From Carnegiea gigantea (taxonomy: Eukaryota > Streptophyta > Magnoliopsida > Caryophyllales > Cactaceae), in assembly GCA_029747015.1 (NCBI GenBank), contig JAKOGI010001264.1, positions 124,001 to 188,000 of the forward strand: a stretch of 64,000 nt of DNA. The letters run 5' to 3'. Positions 62,961 through 64,000 of the stretch are shown here, in pieces; within the stretch, counting starts at the first letter, position 1; each line of letters starts with the position of its first letter. Under the pieces are notes generated by a model, which was not told the DNA's origin, searched no databases, and saw only the letters and a program-made list of their open reading frames with translations. The position numbers and the translations under genes are program-made.

Positions 62961-63560
62961 TGGGCATACTGAGGTTCGGCATAATGATTTTCCAAATCTA
63001 CTTTTTTAGATAAATATTTTTAGGACTATGTAGGTTTGGGTAATTATTTTTTGGGGGATAAATATTTCTATTTCTGACCCTCAATTTTCTAAAATTGCAA
63101 ATTGGTCCCTGATATCCAAATATGACTCGTTTTAGTGTTTTTTTCTTCTTATACTGACTTTATTGGTACTAATTATCACAATCTACTACTTATATCTTAA
63201 ATATTATATATTCTATGATTAGTTGCCCACCATGCTTAGTAAAATAACTAAAACTTAGTTAGAGAGTTTCGACCATTACCTGAATTTAGTCGGCGTTGGA
63301 CTCCCGCGTTCCTTGAGCTTCCGATTTATAGAGACTGCTAATCTCAACCCCACCTTTTTTAGATCAGGCATAGCACAAATCCGTTTCGTTTCTTACCTAG
63401 GACCATAGTCACTAATCAAGTTTTTAATCTTTTTCAAGGATAGTGGAAATTTAATCAAGAAATTATAATATTTACGATATAAGATTCAATTGAATAATAT
63501 TCCCTATTGGGAAACTTTGTTTATTGAAAGCTTAAAGGTGAAAATATTAGAATAGAAAGC
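62961..63560. other. Unassigned DNA before the right-edge promoter block
   Basis: No gene recognised. An AATAAA signal in minus orientation lies near 63515-63520. Confidence 0.35.
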
Positions 63561-64000
63561 TTTGAGGAGGGACTTAAGTTAAGATCATTAGAGATACTTA
63601 CTCATAGAAAAATGAAGAATCCTAATTTCTCTTTTGCTCAAGAATGCTCAAATGACCATGTCCCTTCTCAGTACGTGACTTCCCTTTTTATAGAGGGTTG
63701 GAAGTACATAGAATGCCGTAATGGCTACAGTACATACTAATTTTTCACATAGCTACAGTACATACTGGCTACAGTCGCACTTTATTTTACAGACCGGACA
63801 CTTATCAAAATAGTACATTAATGGGGCAGCCACTTTTCAGAGCTTTTAATGATGACAAGACTAGTCATCATTATTGATATTCTGCATGCCTTCATCTCCA
63901 ATTATATTTTTCATGCCAGCATTATTTGGATAATCATCAAAATCTTCATCAAGTTGCTTAAGATACTCTGGATTCCATTTTTCAAATAATTCAAGAAGAT
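63520..64000 (-). other. Right-edge element end: ORF tail plus promoter-like block (pararetrovirus-like or LTR)
   Basis: On the minus strand an acidic reading frame enters from beyond the window and stops at 63861-63863. About 170 bp on is TATAAAAAGGGA (63681-63692) with a short leader, and about 170 bp further an AATAAA signal. A coding end, then a TATA promoter and a poly(A) signal about 200 bp after it, is the layout of endogenous Caulimoviridae-type pararetroviruses, and also of some LTRs. No diagnostic domain is inside the window, so the class is not settled. Confidence 0.3.

Overview
This window looks like nuclear DNA of a flowering plant, probably a dicot. The reasons are AT-rich intergenic DNA, plant-type introns, plant lineages of Ty3/gypsy, Ty1/copia, L1 and RTE retroelements, hAT, Mutator-like and En/Spm (CACTA) DNA transposons, and long AT and CT microsatellites. 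I see one complete protein-coding gene, NOC3, and almost everything else I can identify is transposon-derived. No rRNA, CRISPR array or bacterial-type operon is visible.

Left part (1-8.3 kb): a broken retroelement reading frame (63-1518) is followed by a probable LTR (2015-3230). Next come a cluster of CCGTCAAAA/TTTTGACGG inverted motifs (3.24-3.56 kb) and a truncated squalene epoxidase C-terminal exon (minus, about 3.78-4.05 kb). The 3' two-thirds of an L1-type LINE (minus, 4.7-8.33 kb) follows, with a 445-bp hAT-type MITE inside it (6228-6672).

Gypsy element (8331-20227, minus): this is a full-length but decayed chromovirus-type element with two unusually long LTRs (about 3.4 kb each), PBS, PPT and a CATT target duplication. 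It sits inside the LINE. The LINE endonuclease half resumes at 20228 and runs to about 21.2 kb, so the nesting order can be read directly.

21.2-32.0 kb: poorly recognisable DNA, a 329-bp MITE (23296-23624), and a degenerate Ty1/copia element on the minus strand (gag, integrase, RT, RNase H). The copia element lies between two diverged repeats that are probably its LTRs. Its body is interrupted by a 1.8-kb LTR-like insert, and its right LTR by a MITE and a long AT repeat.

32.0-46.4 kb: NOC3 (nucleolar complex protein 3, ribosome biogenesis) on the minus strand. It has 13 coding exons that join in frame with GT-AG splices to 839 codons. Its introns are transposon-rich. Intron 6 (5.46 kb) holds a MITE 22 bp from the splice acceptor, a 634-bp tandem duplication and a 1259-bp GC-rich-ended hAT-like element with a perfect 8-bp target duplication. 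Intron 3 holds an older copy of the same family.

46.4-64 kb: the NOC3 upstream region; a possible but unproven transcription unit (47.6-51.3 kb) carrying an 0.8-kb element with a tRNA-like patch; a small MITE; and a 1.18-kb Mutator-like element with long terminal inverted repeats. After these come a relic hAT transposase (minus, 56.07-58.17 kb), a plant RTE-clade LINE (plus, 58.3-60.1 kb), an L1 scrap (plus), an En/Spm scrap (plus, 62.1-62.96 kb) and, at the right edge, a promoter-like block that may belong to a pararetrovirus or LTR element. I found no convincing new multi-gene system. The most informative signals are the nested insertions, the transposon load inside an essential gene, the captured squalene epoxidase exon and the new-looking GC-rich-ended element family.
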